Assembly: GCA_018266075.1 (NCBI GenBank)
Contig: JAFEBB010000001.1
Coordinates: forward strand, 124,001-188,000
Source of the DNA: Deltaproteobacteria bacterium
GTDB lineage: Bacteria > Myxococcota > Myxococcia > Myxococcales > SZAS-1
Reading direction: 5' to 3'
DNA: 64,000 bases
In this document: piece by piece, positions 26,981 through 36,102 of the stretch
How the letters are laid out: every line of letters starts with the position of its first letter
Position numbering within the stretch: the stretch's first letter is position 1
Notes under the pieces: model-generated
Seen by the model: the letters and a program-made list of their open reading frames with translations, nothing else
Told to the model about the DNA's origin: nothing
Databases searched by the model: none
Position numbers and translations under genes: made by a program

Positions 26981-28447
26981 TCAGTGATCGACGTTCTCGA
27001 TGAGCCGCTCGTAGAACGCGATCGCGTCGCCGAGGTCCTTCACGCCCACGCGCTCGTCGGTGCCATGGATGCGCGGCAAGTCCGTCGGCCCGACGTGCAG
27101 CGGCCCGAAGCGATAGATGGGCCCGCCGAGGATCTGGCTGTGCCGCGAGTCGGTCGCGCCCAACACCAGCGACGGCGCCACGATCGTCCCCGGATACATC
27201 TCGCGAATCGTCTTCTCGATCGCGCGATAGCCCGGCCCATCGACGGGCGCTTCCGGCGACGGCTCGCTGCGCGTGTCACCCACCGCATTCACGTCGACGC
27301 GCGCATCCGCCACGGCCTCGCGCACGTGCGCGAGCACACCTTCGATGGAGTCGCCCGGCAGGATGCGGAAGTTCACCACCGCGCGCGCGGTGATGGGCAG
27401 CACGTTCTCCTTGGAGCTGCCCTCGAGCATCGTCGGCGCGGTCGTGGTGCGCATCATGGCGTTGCCCGCGGGCTTGGCCATCTGCGCACGCATCACCAAC
27501 GACTCGGTGAGCCACAGGTTCGCGAGCGCCACCTGCTGCGGCAGCGGCATGTGCGGCCCGAGCAGCTCGAACTGCTTGCGGCTGATGTCCGTGATGCGCG
27601 CGGGCATGGGGTGCGCCTCGAGCCGCGCGAGCGCATTGGAGAGAATGCCCACCGCCGTCTCACGCGGCGGCATCGACGAGTGCCCGCCCTCCGCATGCAC
27701 CGCCAGCTCCACGGTCAGGTACCCCTTCTCGGCGATGCCCACGAGCGCCACGTCGCCGGGCACGCCCGGGATGAGGTCGTGGGTGATCGCCTGGCCTTCG
27801 TCGAGCACCATGAACGGCTTCACGTTCCGCGACTTGAGCAGCTCCGAGATCTTCACCGCGCCATCGCGACCGCCGATCTCCTCGTCCGCGCCGAGCGCGA
27901 GCAGCACCGTGCGCTTGGGCTGGAAGCCGCGCTTCACCATCGCCTCCACCGCTTCGAGCGTCGCAATGAGCGCGCCCTTGTCATCGATGGCGCCGCGGCC
28001 CCACACGAAGCCGTCCTGCACCTCGCCCGCGAACGGCGGCACCGTCCACTTCGACTCCGAGCCCTTCTCCACCGGCACCACGTCCTGGTGCGCGAGCAGC
28101 AGCAACGGCTCCAGGCTCGGGTCGCTCCCCTTCCAGGTGAAGAGCAGCGCCGCCGGCCCGACCGACTCGTGCGGAAGCGCGCGATAGACGTTCGGATAGG
28201 TGGCCTCCAGGAACTGGTGCAGCCCGTCGAACGCGGCGGTGTCGGTGAGCTTGCGGTCCTGGTTGGAGATGGTGGCAAAGCGGACGGCCTTGGCCAGGTG
28301 CGCAGCAGCCGCGGCTGCGTCGACGGCGGCGTGTTGCGCGGGCGGCACCTCGAGCTGAGCGGGGTGGAAGCGCGCGGTGCGCACGGCGACGGGGATCGCC
28401 AGCACCACCAGCACGAGGAGCACGCCAACGAGCAGCCGCTTGAACAT
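26981..28447 (-). CDS. M20 family metallopeptidase, PM20D1-like
   Basis: 488 residues. One N-terminal membrane helix (LLVGVLLVLVVLAIPVAV) anchors it, with the enzyme outside. Metal ligands are visible in LLLLAHQDVVPV (His, and the Asp four bases on), GRGAIDDKGAL (bridging Asp), GADEEIGG (Glu pair) and the late His in RIHGTDERVG. The dimerisation lid lies in the middle (AEGGHSSMPP). The length and motifs match PM20D1/carboxypeptidase S-like enzymes, which hydrolyse or form N-acyl amino acids or cut dipeptides. It is divergent from the FHA-like gene. Confidence 0.85.
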   Translation of the reverse strand: MFKRLLVGVLLVLVVLAIPVAVRTARFHPAQLEVPPAQHAAVDAAAAAAHLAKAVRFATISNQDRKLTDTAAFDGLHQFLEATYPNVYRALPHESVGPAALLFTWKGSDPSLEPLLLLAHQDVVPVEKGSESKWTVPPFAGEVQDGFVWGRGAIDDKGALIATLEAVEAMVKRGFQPKRTVLLALGADEEIGGRDGAVKISELLKSRNVKPFMVLDEGQAITHDLIPGVPGDVALVGIAEKGYLTVELAVHAEGGHSSMPPRETAVGILSNALARLEAHPMPARITDISRKQFELLGPHMPLPQQVALANLWLTESLVMRAQMAKPAGNAMMRTTTAPTMLEGSSKENVLPITARAVVNFRILPGDSIEGVLAHVREAVADARVDVNAVGDTRSEPSPEAPVDGPGYRAIEKTIREMYPGTIVAPSLVLGATDSRHSQILGGPIYRFGPLHVGPTDLPRIHGTDERVGVKDLGDAIAFYERLIENVDH

Positions 28448-28576
28448 CGCGTCGCCTCCGGTGTCCGTCCAGGGTCGGGCACTCTACACGCCGCGCAGGA
28501 AACGCCGGAGTCTCTGCAAGTCACGGGCGCCGCACGGCTGCTTCTGCTACAACCAGCCTCGCTCCTGCTCGCCGCC

Positions 28577-29080
28577 ATGGCTCAAGTCCGCGCGTACATG
28601 ATGTCGTTCGTCGGCTTGCAGCTCACCACGGGCCGCGACCGCTTCCCCGAGCGCTTTCCGCATCCCTGGCTGGTCTGGGAGCCGGGGGCGTGGCACGTGC
28701 CACAAGCAGGCGCGCACCGCACGCAGCTGCCCACGCATGAGAAGCGGCCCGGCAGGGGCGACGCGCTCTGCTTCGAGATCGCCCTGCAGCCGGGCGGCAA
28801 GCTGCACGCCGGCCGCTCGGACGCGCACGCGCTGGTGATCAACGACGCCACCTTCTCGCGCGATCAGTTCCTCATCCAGCGCTCGACGTCGGACGACTGG
28901 ACCATCGAAGCGATGCCCAACGCCTCGGCGGCCACGCTCGACGGCGCGCCCATCACGCGCGCGCCGATGCCGCTGAGCTCTGGAAACACCATCGTCGCCG
29001 GCGACGTGACGCTGCGCTTCTACTTTCCGTTCGACTTCGTGGCCCGCATCGACAGTGAGATAGCGGGCGGCAAGCTCTAG
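28577..29080 (+). CDS. FHA-like domain protein
   Basis: 167 residues. After a 50-residue lead-in, HALVINDATFSRDQFLIQ, WTIEAMPNASAATLDGAPI and SSGNTIVAGDVTLRFY follow the strand order of FHA domains, with Ser-Arg at the phosphopeptide loop and an Asn in NAS. The family recognises phosphothreonine and is abundant in Myxococcota with Ser/Thr kinases. The canonical GR and SxxH motifs are partly altered (FSRDQF), so binding may differ. No good ribosome site is visible; an ATG seven codons later is possible. Confidence 0.6.
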   Translation: MAQVRAYMMSFVGLQLTTGRDRFPERFPHPWLVWEPGAWHVPQAGAHRTQLPTHEKRPGRGDALCFEIALQPGGKLHAGRSDAHALVINDATFSRDQFLIQRSTSDDWTIEAMPNASAATLDGAPITRAPMPLSSGNTIVAGDVTLRFYFPFDFVARIDSEIAGGKL

Positions 29081-29101
29081 CTCGTTTCCGGGAGTGTCCC
29101 C

Positions 29102-29644
29102 ATGCGCCGCGTCCTGCCCTTCCTGCTGCTCCTCGCTGGTTGCGCCAACATGTCCGCGGGTCGGCCGACCACGGTGTTCCCGCCGCTCCCCGATGAGGAC
29201 TCCGGCGCCGTGGCGGTGCACGACCAGGGCCTGGTGACGGTGCTCGAGCACCGCGTGGCGGTGCACAACGGGTGCTACGCGGTGCAGCGGCCGAACGGCG
29301 CGGGCATCATCCGCTGCGGCGTGGGGCAGCTGGAGTGGGTGGTGGCGCAGAGCGTGGCCGAGGGCGTCGACGACTTCGACAACCTCAAGGACGCGATGAA
29401 GTACGACGCCGAGCGAGAGCAAGGCCAGTTCGAGGACAAGGAGTTCTCGTGCACGGTCGGCGGGGCGCCCGCGAGCTGCCGCGCGTATGGCTTCCAGCCC
29501 CGCGACGGCTCGCCCGCGCGCACCACGCTCATCGGCCTGGCGCAGCTGCCGGGCAAGGCGCTGGTGGCGCAGTGCGTGGCCAAGGCCGGCGGGACCGATT
29601 CGATGAAGCCGGTGTGTGCCGAGATCTTTGAGGCGAAGCAGTAA
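29102..29644 (+). CDS. Lipoprotein of unknown function
   Basis: 180 residues. The signal peptide MRRVLPFLLLLAGC has Cys 14 as the lipid site. The mature protein has six Cys, no linker and no recognised domain (LEHRVAVHNGCYAVQRPNG, EFSCTVGGAPASCRAYGF). It is 21 bases after the FHA-like gene and is followed by a strong terminator, so the two form a small operon. Confidence 0.65.
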   Translation: MRRVLPFLLLLAGCANMSAGRPTTVFPPLPDEDSGAVAVHDQGLVTVLEHRVAVHNGCYAVQRPNGAGIIRCGVGQLEWVVAQSVAEGVDDFDNLKDAMKYDAEREQGQFEDKEFSCTVGGAPASCRAYGFQPRDGSPARTTLIGLAQLPGKALVAQCVAKAGGTDSMKPVCAEIFEAKQ

Positions 29645-29666
29645 GCGCTGCCGCTTCTGAAACCCC

Positions 29667-29709
29667 ATCCCCTTCCCCGTCTTTCGCGGGCGAAGGGGAT
29701 TCATTTTTG
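29667..29709 (+). terminator. Rho-independent terminator
   Basis: ATCCCCTTC (29667-29675) and GAAGGGGAT (29692-29700) form a 9-bp stem, followed by TCATTTTTG. An AT-rich run follows (to about 29735). It ends the FHA-like/lipoprotein operon. Confidence 0.85.
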
Positions 29710-29766
29710 TATTCAAATATTAGTTAACAAATCAGCTCCCCTCCGCGTGAGACGGCCAAGGGCTCT

Positions 29767-30780
29767 CTACGGTTTCACCGGATCCGCCGCCCCCAGCGCC
29801 GATCCATACGGGTTCAAGAACGGATTGAAGAATGCCGGCAGCCCGTCCTTGCCTGAGGGCAGCACCATCACCTTCGTGTTGTTGCCGGACATGGCCGTGC
29901 TCAGCGCCTCGATGGACTTGAGCTTCACGTAGTTCGCCGTGAGGTTCACCGCCTCCGCCTGGATGCGCGCCTTGTCTGCCTCGGCGTGGATGCGCGTGGC
30001 CTCCGCTTCGCCCTTGGCGCGGATCTCCGACTGCTCCGCCTCGGCCTCCACCCGCTCCTTCTCTGCCTTGCGCTTCACCTCTTCGAGCTGGAGCTGCCGC
30101 TCGGCGTCGGCGATGGCTTGCTCGCTGCGCAGCTTCTTCTCCAGCGCCTCGGCCTCCAGCGCGCCCTGCCGACGCGCGCGCTCCACCTCGGCGTCCCGCT
30201 GCGCGAGCTTCAAGTCGGTCTCGCGCGCCACCAGCATCTGGTCGTTGGCGGCCTTCTTGTCCGCTGCGGCCTCCACCTCGGGCGGCAGGTCGAAGTGTTG
30301 AATCGCCACTTCTGACACTTCGATGTGCTGACCTTGCAAGTGCTCGAGCAGCGCCTCCTGGATGGAGTGCTCCACGGTGTGGGTGTTCGTGGCAATCTCC
30401 AGATGTGTGTAGTGCGCCGACGCGTCGCGCGTGGCCGCGTACACCGCGGGCTTCACCTGCTGGTCGTAGAACTCGGGGCCGACGTCGGTGTCGAGCCGGT
30501 AGAGCTCGTTCGCGTTCGGCCGCACCACGACGACCACCTCCAGGTCCATGTGCAGGCCGTCCTTGGAGTGGATGTGGATGTCCTCTTTGTGCGAGCCCCA
30601 GCGCAGGTCGTAGATGAGGTAGCCGTTCCACGGCAGGTGCCAGTACCAGCCGGGCCCCACGGGATCCGGGTTCATGCCGCTGGCTGCGGAGTAGTAGAGG
30701 CCGCGCTCATGGCCGGCGATCACGGTCGCGCAGCCAGACAGAGACAAGACGATGCCCATCAGGGCGACTGAACGCGCCAT
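29767..30780 (-). CDS. SPFH/band-7 lipoprotein
   Basis: 337 residues. A signal peptide with lipobox LSGC (Cys 17) replaces the usual membrane helix. The band-7 domain spans about 40-190 (HSKDGLHMDLEVVVVVRP), followed by a long Ala/Glu coiled coil (about 180-280, EAEALEKKLRSEQAIADAERQ) and a C-terminal segment VMVLPSGKDGLPAFF. Such proteins assemble into ring-like cages on membranes. It shares the VLPSG ending with the SPFH proteins at 36103 and 37164, which suggests they are related scaffolds. Confidence 0.8.
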   Translation of the reverse strand: MARSVALMGIVLSLSGCATVIAGHERGLYYSAASGMNPDPVGPGWYWHLPWNGYLIYDLRWGSHKEDIHIHSKDGLHMDLEVVVVVRPNANELYRLDTDVGPEFYDQQVKPAVYAATRDASAHYTHLEIATNTHTVEHSIQEALLEHLQGQHIEVSEVAIQHFDLPPEVEAAADKKAANDQMLVARETDLKLAQRDAEVERARRQGALEAEALEKKLRSEQAIADAERQLQLEEVKRKAEKERVEAEAEQSEIRAKGEAEATRIHAEADKARIQAEAVNLTANYVKLKSIEALSTAMSGNNTKVMVLPSGKDGLPAFFNPFLNPYGSALGAADPVKP

Positions 30781-30921
30781 GCTTCGCTCCCAGCGAGAGT
30801 GTGCGAAGTGTCAGGAGCAAAGCGCGTTCCCGCCGCCAAGGCCGCAGAACTGCGCGCAGGCGCACGCGCGCGCACACCCGCGTCCAACAAGAAAGTTGGA
30901 TGTATCGATTGCGCTGAACTT

Positions 30922-31368
30922 TCAGGTGCCCGCGTCGGGGGTGCCCGCGTCGGGCGCGAAGGCCACACACGCGCCGGCGTAGCACGCGGCCACGAGCGGC
31001 TGGCACGTGGGCGGTGAGGCTGTGCACCCGCCGTCGAAGCCGGTTCCCAGGCAGACCTGCTCGAAGGCCGAGGCCCGCGCCTGGTCACCGTCGACCCGGA
31101 CGGGGTTGTAGGCGCACGGCGACGGGCAGTAGCAGTTGCCGCTCACCGTCACGTTCTTCGCGTAGTGGCTCAGCGTGCAGTCGGCGTCGGTCGTGCATTC
31201 GCACTCGAGGTTGGAGCCCTGGCAGCTCGCCTCCGGGATGAGGCCAGCGTCGACGCCGGCGTCGTCCTGGGGGTTCGCCGATGAGTCGCAGCCGCCGAGC
31301 GCGCCGAACGCAGCGAGGGCGCCGATCGCCGCCAGCAGGAGCGAACCGCGCACGAAGGAACTGGGCAT
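30922..31368 (-). CDS. Cys-rich lipoprotein
   Basis: 148 residues. The signal peptide ends GALGGC. The mature part starts with an Asp/Ala stretch, then CQGSNLECECTTDADC and other Cys pairs, ending with a short PDAGTPDAGT repeat. It is probably a small extracytoplasmic disulfide-rich protein. The 141 bases between it and the SPFH gene hold no gene. Confidence 0.65.
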   Translation of the reverse strand: MPSSFVRGSLLLAAIGALAAFGALGGCDSSANPQDDAGVDAGLIPEASCQGSNLECECTTDADCTLSHYAKNVTVSGNCYCPSPCAYNPVRVDGDQARASAFEQVCLGTGFDGGCTASPPTCQPLVAACYAGACVAFAPDAGTPDAGT

Positions 31369-31489
31369 GGGCGTTGGCCTCCGGCGCGCGAGCTTACAGG
31401 CAGAGGCGCACGCGGCGCAGCTTGCAAAGCATCAATCCCACCAAGCGACCGAGCGGGCACGGCGCGCGGAGCCGCCGCACCCTAGAGCC

Positions 31490-31759
31490 ATGGATCGCCC
31501 GAAGCTTCCGTACATCGAAATTGGCTACCAGGTCTTCGTGCCAGGAAGCAGCGAGGCGCTCGGCGCGGTGCGCGACGTGGCGCCGGACGGACGGCCGGAG
31601 CTGCGCGTGTACGTCGAGAACGCGGGCGACTTCACCGTGCCACTCGAGGCCGTGCGCGCAGTGGTCGAAGAGAAGGTCGTGCTGGACACCGCGCGGCTCC
31701 CGGACTCGATGCGCGCCGTGATTCAGCTCGCGCACGCCGGCGAGCAACCCGGCCTCTAG
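31490..31759 (+). CDS. Small PRC-barrel-like protein
   Basis: 89 residues. YIEIGYQVFVPGSSEALGAV, LRVYVENAGDFTVPLEAV and EKVVLDTARL follow the strand and loop pattern of PRC-barrel/DUF2171-like domains that act as small RNA- or membrane-associated modules. The assignment is by eye only. The ATG at 31490 is preferred because the longer upstream frame is poor coding sequence. There is no clear ribosome site. Confidence 0.55.
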   Translation: MDRPKLPYIEIGYQVFVPGSSEALGAVRDVAPDGRPELRVYVENAGDFTVPLEAVRAVVEEKVVLDTARLPDSMRAVIQLAHAGEQPGL

Positions 31760-31902
31760 CTCGAAACCAGCCGGCCCCCGAGCGTTGCCTCGCTCGCTTG
31801 CGAGCCACGAGCCACCGGCCACTTGCCGAGGGGGCGATCGCTTTCAGACCAAGCAGCGAGCAACGCTTTCAAGCGCGTCCGGGCTTTGCTACACGATTGG
31901 CC

Positions 31903-33174
31903 GTGAGCGACGACCAATCCATCCACGCCTTCCGCCCGGTTCCACGCACGGGCGTCATTTTCGTCACCACCGAGGCCCAGAAGCGCGGCTACCGCGGCGG
32001 CGACGCGAGCTGGTGCAACCTCGGTCAGGGCCAGCCCGAGACGGGCGAGCTGCCGGGCGCGCCGGCGCGCATCCACGCGGTGGACACCGCCGTCGACGAC
32101 CTCGAGTACGCGCCCGTGCCCGGCATCTGGGAGCTGCGCGAGGCGATCGCGGGGCTCTACAACCGGCTCTACCGCAAGGGGATGCCCTCGCAATACTCGG
32201 CCGAGAACGTGTCGGTGTGCGGCGGCGGACGCGCGTCGCTCACGCGTGCGGCCGCGGCGCTCGGCCAGGTGAACCTCGGCCACTTCCTGCCCGACTACAC
32301 CGCCTACGAAGAGCTGCTCGACATCTTCAAGAACTTCACCTCGATTCCGATCTTGCTCGAGGGCGAGCGCGGCTACGGCTTCACCGCCGACGACCTGCGC
32401 AAGGAAATCCTCGGCCGGGGCCTCTCGGCGCTGCTGCTCTCGAACCCGTGCAATCCGACCGGCAAGCTGGTGCAGGGCGAGGAGCTTTCACGCTGGGTGA
32501 AGGTGGCGCGCGAGCTCGACTGCGCGCTGCTCGTGGACGAGTTCTACTCGCACTACGTGTGGACCGCGCGCCCGGGCCAGCTGCCCGTGGAGAGCTGCGC
32601 CCGCTACGTGGAAGACGTGAACCGCGATCCGGTCGTGATCTTCGACGGGCTCACCAAGAACTGGCGCTACCCGGGTTGGCGAACGACGTGGACCGTCGGG
32701 CCGAAGCAGGTCATCGACGCGGTGGCCTCTGCGGGCAGCTTCCTCGACGGCGGCGGCTCGCGACCGCTTCAGCGCGCGGCCATTCCGCTCATGGAAGACG
32801 AGTACGTGCGCAAGGAGACCATGGCCACGCACGCCGTCTTCCGCGAGAAGCGCGATCGGCTGCTCTCCCGGCTCGAGCGCATCGGCATCCGCACCGACCG
32901 CGCGCCCGACGGCACCTTCTACGTCTGGGGCAACGTCTCCGGCCTGCCGGCGCCGTTGAACGAGGGCATGGGCTTCTTCCGCGCCGCGCTGGAGCGAAAG
33001 ATCATCACCGTCCCCGGCGAGTTCTTCGACGTGAACCCGGGCAAGCGCCGCAGCATGCGCGGCTCGCGCTTCAAGGGCTACGTCCGCTTCTCGTTCGGCC
33101 CCAGCCTCTCCGTGGTGGAGAGGGCCGCGGGGATCCTCGAGGAGATGGTGTCGGACGCGACGAAGGCAGCTTAA
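31903..33174 (+). CDS. Class I/II PLP-dependent aminotransferase
   Basis: 423 residues of the fold-type I aminotransferase family. GQGQPETGELPG opens the enzyme, VCGGGRASLTRAA is the phosphate-binding turn, LSNPCNPTGKLV and LLVDEFYSHYVW are the cofactor-binding Asn and Asp, and DGLTKNWRYPGWR holds the Schiff-base Lys (about 252) and the Arg. The substrate is not predictable; aspartate-like or tyrosine-like is possible. The GTG at 31903 is chosen because the frame upstream is not coding-like, but its ribosome site is weak. Confidence 0.85.
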   Translation: MSDDQSIHAFRPVPRTGVIFVTTEAQKRGYRGGDASWCNLGQGQPETGELPGAPARIHAVDTAVDDLEYAPVPGIWELREAIAGLYNRLYRKGMPSQYSAENVSVCGGGRASLTRAAAALGQVNLGHFLPDYTAYEELLDIFKNFTSIPILLEGERGYGFTADDLRKEILGRGLSALLLSNPCNPTGKLVQGEELSRWVKVARELDCALLVDEFYSHYVWTARPGQLPVESCARYVEDVNRDPVVIFDGLTKNWRYPGWRTTWTVGPKQVIDAVASAGSFLDGGGSRPLQRAAIPLMEDEYVRKETMATHAVFREKRDRLLSRLERIGIRTDRAPDGTFYVWGNVSGLPAPLNEGMGFFRAALERKIITVPGEFFDVNPGKRRSMRGSRFKGYVRFSFGPSLSVVERAAGILEEMVSDATKAA

Positions 33175-33200
33175 CGATTCTGTTACACCGGAGCAGCGCG

Positions 33201-33338
33201 ATGGAGAACGCAGAAGGCCTGGTGCTCTTCCTGGCGATCATGGGCGCGGCGTTCGTGTACCTGGAGATGACGCGCAAGCCGGACGCCCCGCCTTCGCCGG
33301 CTCCCGTTCCGGCGACCGACGAGAAGAAGTCGAATTAG
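33201..33338 (+). CDS. Small single-pass membrane protein
   Basis: 45 residues. GGAG lies 7 bases before the ATG. One hydrophobic helix (GLVLFLAIMGAAFVYLEM) is followed by a Pro/Ala hinge and an acidic-basic tail DEKKSN. It has the size and shape of small membrane subunits such as CcoQ-like proteins, but nothing around it supports that. It starts 26 bases after the aminotransferase stop and overlaps the debranching enzyme 3' end by four bases. Confidence 0.55.
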   Translation: MENAEGLVLFLAIMGAAFVYLEMTRKPDAPPSPAPVPATDEKKSN

Positions 33339-35161
33339 CCGCACCGTTCGACCGCGCGCAGCAACTCCGCAACGCTCCACGCCTGCGCCACGCAGCCCTC
33401 GGGCGCGTGCGGCGCATCGCCGCTGAAGACCTCGGCCACCGTCCCCGATTCCCGCGCCCAGTCGCGAAGGTGCTGAAGCTCGCCAAGCAGCCGCGACTTC
33501 GAGCTCGAATCGAACGCGAGGTTGGCGTCGACCCAGGCGCCCATCAGCCACGGCCAGACGGTCCCGTTGTGATACGCGGCGTCGCGCGCGCGCACGTCGC
33601 CTGCGTAGGTGCCGCGATAGCGCTCGTCCGACGGCGCGAGCGTCCGCAGCCCGAAGGGCGTGAGCAACGCGTCGCGAACGGCTTCGAGCACCGCCAGCCA
33701 CCGCTCGCGCGCCAAGACCGGCTCCGGCAGCGAGAGCGCGAAGAGCTGATTCGGACGCAAGCTCGCGTCGTCACCCTGCTCACCGTCGACGACGTCGAAG
33801 AGATGCCCGCGCAACTCGCACCAGAAGCGCTCGTTGAAGCTCGCGCGCACGCGCTCGCTCTCGCGCAGCAGCGCGTGGTCGTTGGCCCACTTGCCCACGA
33901 GCCGCAGTGCTTGAAACCAGAGCGCGTTGAGCTCCACGGCCTTCCCGCGGCGCGGCGTCACCACCCAATCGCCGACCTTCGCGTCCATCCACGTGAGTTG
34001 CACGTCGGGCGCACCCTGTCGAAGGAGGCCGTCTGCCGGGTCGACGCCAATGCCGAAGCGCGTGCCCTGAAGGTGCCGGTCGATGATCTCGCGAAGCCTG
34101 GGAAGGAGCGCCTGCGCCAGCTGGCCGTCGCTCGTGCGCGCTTCGTAGCGTCCGAGCGCGTGGATGAACCAGAGCGTGGCGTCGGCGGTGTTGTAGGCGA
34201 TCTCTCCCGGGCCGTCGGGGAAGTGATTGGGAATCAAGCCATCGCGCGTGTGCGCCGCGAAGCGCTCGAGGATGGCGCGCGCCCACTCTCCACGCCGAGT
34301 GGTCAGCGTGAGGCCCTCGAGCGCGATGAAGGTGTCGCGGCCCCAATCGGCGAACCACGGGTAGCCTGCGACGACCGTGGGCTCCAGGCCGACCGGCCGG
34401 CGAATGAGGAACGCATCCGCCGCAACCGAGAGCTCGCCGAGCTGCTCGCGCCGCTTGCGCTCGCGCTCGAGGCTCTGCGCGCCGTGCCGATGGATGTCGT
34501 TCGGTCCGGTGCTCAGCACCAGCGCGCCCTGCTCTCCCGCTTGAAGCGCAAGCTGCAACGCACCCGCGCACTCGACGGGCCCCGCATCGCCGTAGCCGCG
34601 CTTCGACTCCAGCGCGCGCACCTCGGTCCGCGTCTGGCGCGGAGTCTTCGCGGCTCGACCACCGACCGCGCGAATGCCGATCTCGCGCCCGCCGGGCCGC
34701 TCGACGTTCAGCGAGTCTCCGCTCGCGCGCCACGTCAGCGGCGCGCCTTGCGCATCGAGCGGCTCGTTGTGCCCTCGCACGTTCAGCCAGGGCCGCAGCC
34801 GCACTTCGACGGGCGCTGGCCCGAGGTTGCGATAGGTCACGACGGTGGTGTTCTCGCCGTGCACCATGCAGAGCCGCTTCTCGAGCTCGCTCGGCCCGAT
34901 TCGCCAGCGCCAAACCGGAAGTCCCAGCTCGGTCGAGAAGCGGACGAGGTGCTCACCGTCGTCCGCATCGAGCGAGACATCGTGTCGCCCGATCACCGCG
35001 TGCTCCTCGACGTGCTGAACGGAGATCTCGCGTCCTTGCGGAGGCTCGAGCGCCGACACCAGCAGCGCGTGGTAGCTGCGCGTGGGACCACCGGTCGCGG
35101 GCCCGAACGCGTAGCCGCCGAGCCCATTGGCGACGAGCCACTCGCGCGTGTCGGCGGGCAT
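33335..35161 (-). CDS. Glycogen debranching enzyme (amylo-alpha-1,6-glucosidase type)
   Basis: 608 residues. The N-terminal GDE_N domain opens REWLVANGLGGYAFGPATGGPTRSYHALLV, the hallmark of the archaeal/bacterial debranching family. The C-terminal GH133-like (alpha/alpha)6 barrel includes YPWFADWGRDTFIALEGL, EIAYNTADATLWFIHALG and YHNGTVWPWLMGAW with the acidic catalytic region. It removes alpha-1,6 branches of glycogen. Its ATG overlaps the GNAT stop by one base (TGATG), so it is coupled to the genes upstream. Confidence 0.88.
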   Translation of the reverse strand: MPADTREWLVANGLGGYAFGPATGGPTRSYHALLVSALEPPQGREISVQHVEEHAVIGRHDVSLDADDGEHLVRFSTELGLPVWRWRIGPSELEKRLCMVHGENTTVVTYRNLGPAPVEVRLRPWLNVRGHNEPLDAQGAPLTWRASGDSLNVERPGGREIGIRAVGGRAAKTPRQTRTEVRALESKRGYGDAGPVECAGALQLALQAGEQGALVLSTGPNDIHRHGAQSLERERKRREQLGELSVAADAFLIRRPVGLEPTVVAGYPWFADWGRDTFIALEGLTLTTRRGEWARAILERFAAHTRDGLIPNHFPDGPGEIAYNTADATLWFIHALGRYEARTSDGQLAQALLPRLREIIDRHLQGTRFGIGVDPADGLLRQGAPDVQLTWMDAKVGDWVVTPRRGKAVELNALWFQALRLVGKWANDHALLRESERVRASFNERFWCELRGHLFDVVDGEQGDDASLRPNQLFALSLPEPVLARERWLAVLEAVRDALLTPFGLRTLAPSDERYRGTYAGDVRARDAAYHNGTVWPWLMGAWVDANLAFDSSSKSRLLGELQHLRDWARESGTVAEVFSGDAPHAPEGCVAQAWSVAELLRAVERCG

Positions 35162-36099
35162 CAGATCCAGACGCCGCGCGAGGTCTGGCCCCAGTCGCGC
35201 GCGTCGAGGCCGGACACGAGCGGGGCGATCATCGGAATCGAGTCGGCGCGGCGAACGCGGCGGCCACCGCCGGCGCTCTCAGCCAGCTCGAACGGCCAGG
35301 CGCACTCCCAGAGCACGACCTTCGACAGACCCGCTCCGTGGGCCGCACGGCGCGCAGCCTGAATCAATGCGAGCGCCTCATCGCTCCGCGTCGCCGCCAG
35401 CCAGAGGATGACGAGCTGGTCGTTCTTGAGATCGCCGGCCCAGACCGCTCGGCCGCGTCCAGCGCGCGCACCGTGCCACGGCGGCCGGGGCTCGTCGACC
35501 AGCTGGGCATAGATGCGCTCGCGCTCGATGTGCCAGTCGAGCTGCACGGCGCTCGGGTAGAGCAGCAGCGCGTCGTCTGGCTCGGGGGCGTCGGCGAGCG
35601 CTGCGCGCAGGTCGTCCATCGACTCGCTGAAGACGGCGTCGCACACGTTGGCGGGCGCGCCCGCCTCCGGCGAGAAGAGCCTCTCCAGCGCCGGCCGGGC
35701 CGCGTAGCCCACGCGCGCGTAGATCGACTCACCGACATCCGAGAACAGAATCGAGGCAAGCGCGCCCTCATCGCGCAGCCGGGGCAGGAGCTTTTCGAAT
35801 ATCGCGCTCGCGTAGCGCTTGCCGCGCAGCCGCTCCTCCACGAACACGCTGGCCACGCCCTCGACGACGCGCTTCTCGCCGCGAAAGCGCGCGCCCATGG
35901 CGAACGTCTCGCACGAGGCAAGCACCTCGCGCTCCTCAACCAGAAGCCACGTGCGCATCGCCGTGGCCGCCCAGGCCTGCGCGCGCAGCCGCCTCTCGCG
36001 CTCGAGGTACTGCTCGGGGGTGAGGCGCTGTCCCCAGGCGGGATACGTCAGGCGATCGCGCAGCTGCCTCTCGAAGTCGCTCGCGCGCTGCAGCTCCAT
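35161..36099 (-). CDS. GNAT-family acetyltransferase (LYC1-like)
   Basis: 312 residues. The acetyl-CoA site is GVASVFVEERLRGKRYASAIFEKLL (V..V.V....RGKG-like). The long C-terminal extension with AVQLDWHIERERIY and LVILWLAATRSDEAL resembles yeast LYC1-type lysine acetyltransferases and Eis-like two-domain GNATs. The substrate is unknown. It lies three bases after the SPFH gene and is coupled to the debranching enzyme, so it belongs to the same transcript. Confidence 0.7.
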   Translation of the reverse strand: MELQRASDFERQLRDRLTYPAWGQRLTPEQYLERERRLRAQAWAATAMRTWLLVEEREVLASCETFAMGARFRGEKRVVEGVASVFVEERLRGKRYASAIFEKLLPRLRDEGALASILFSDVGESIYARVGYAARPALERLFSPEAGAPANVCDAVFSESMDDLRAALADAPEPDDALLLYPSAVQLDWHIERERIYAQLVDEPRPPWHGARAGRGRAVWAGDLKNDQLVILWLAATRSDEALALIQAARRAAHGAGLSKVVLWECAWPFELAESAGGGRRVRRADSIPMIAPLVSGLDARDWGQTSRGVWI

Positions 36100-36102
36100 G
36101 GC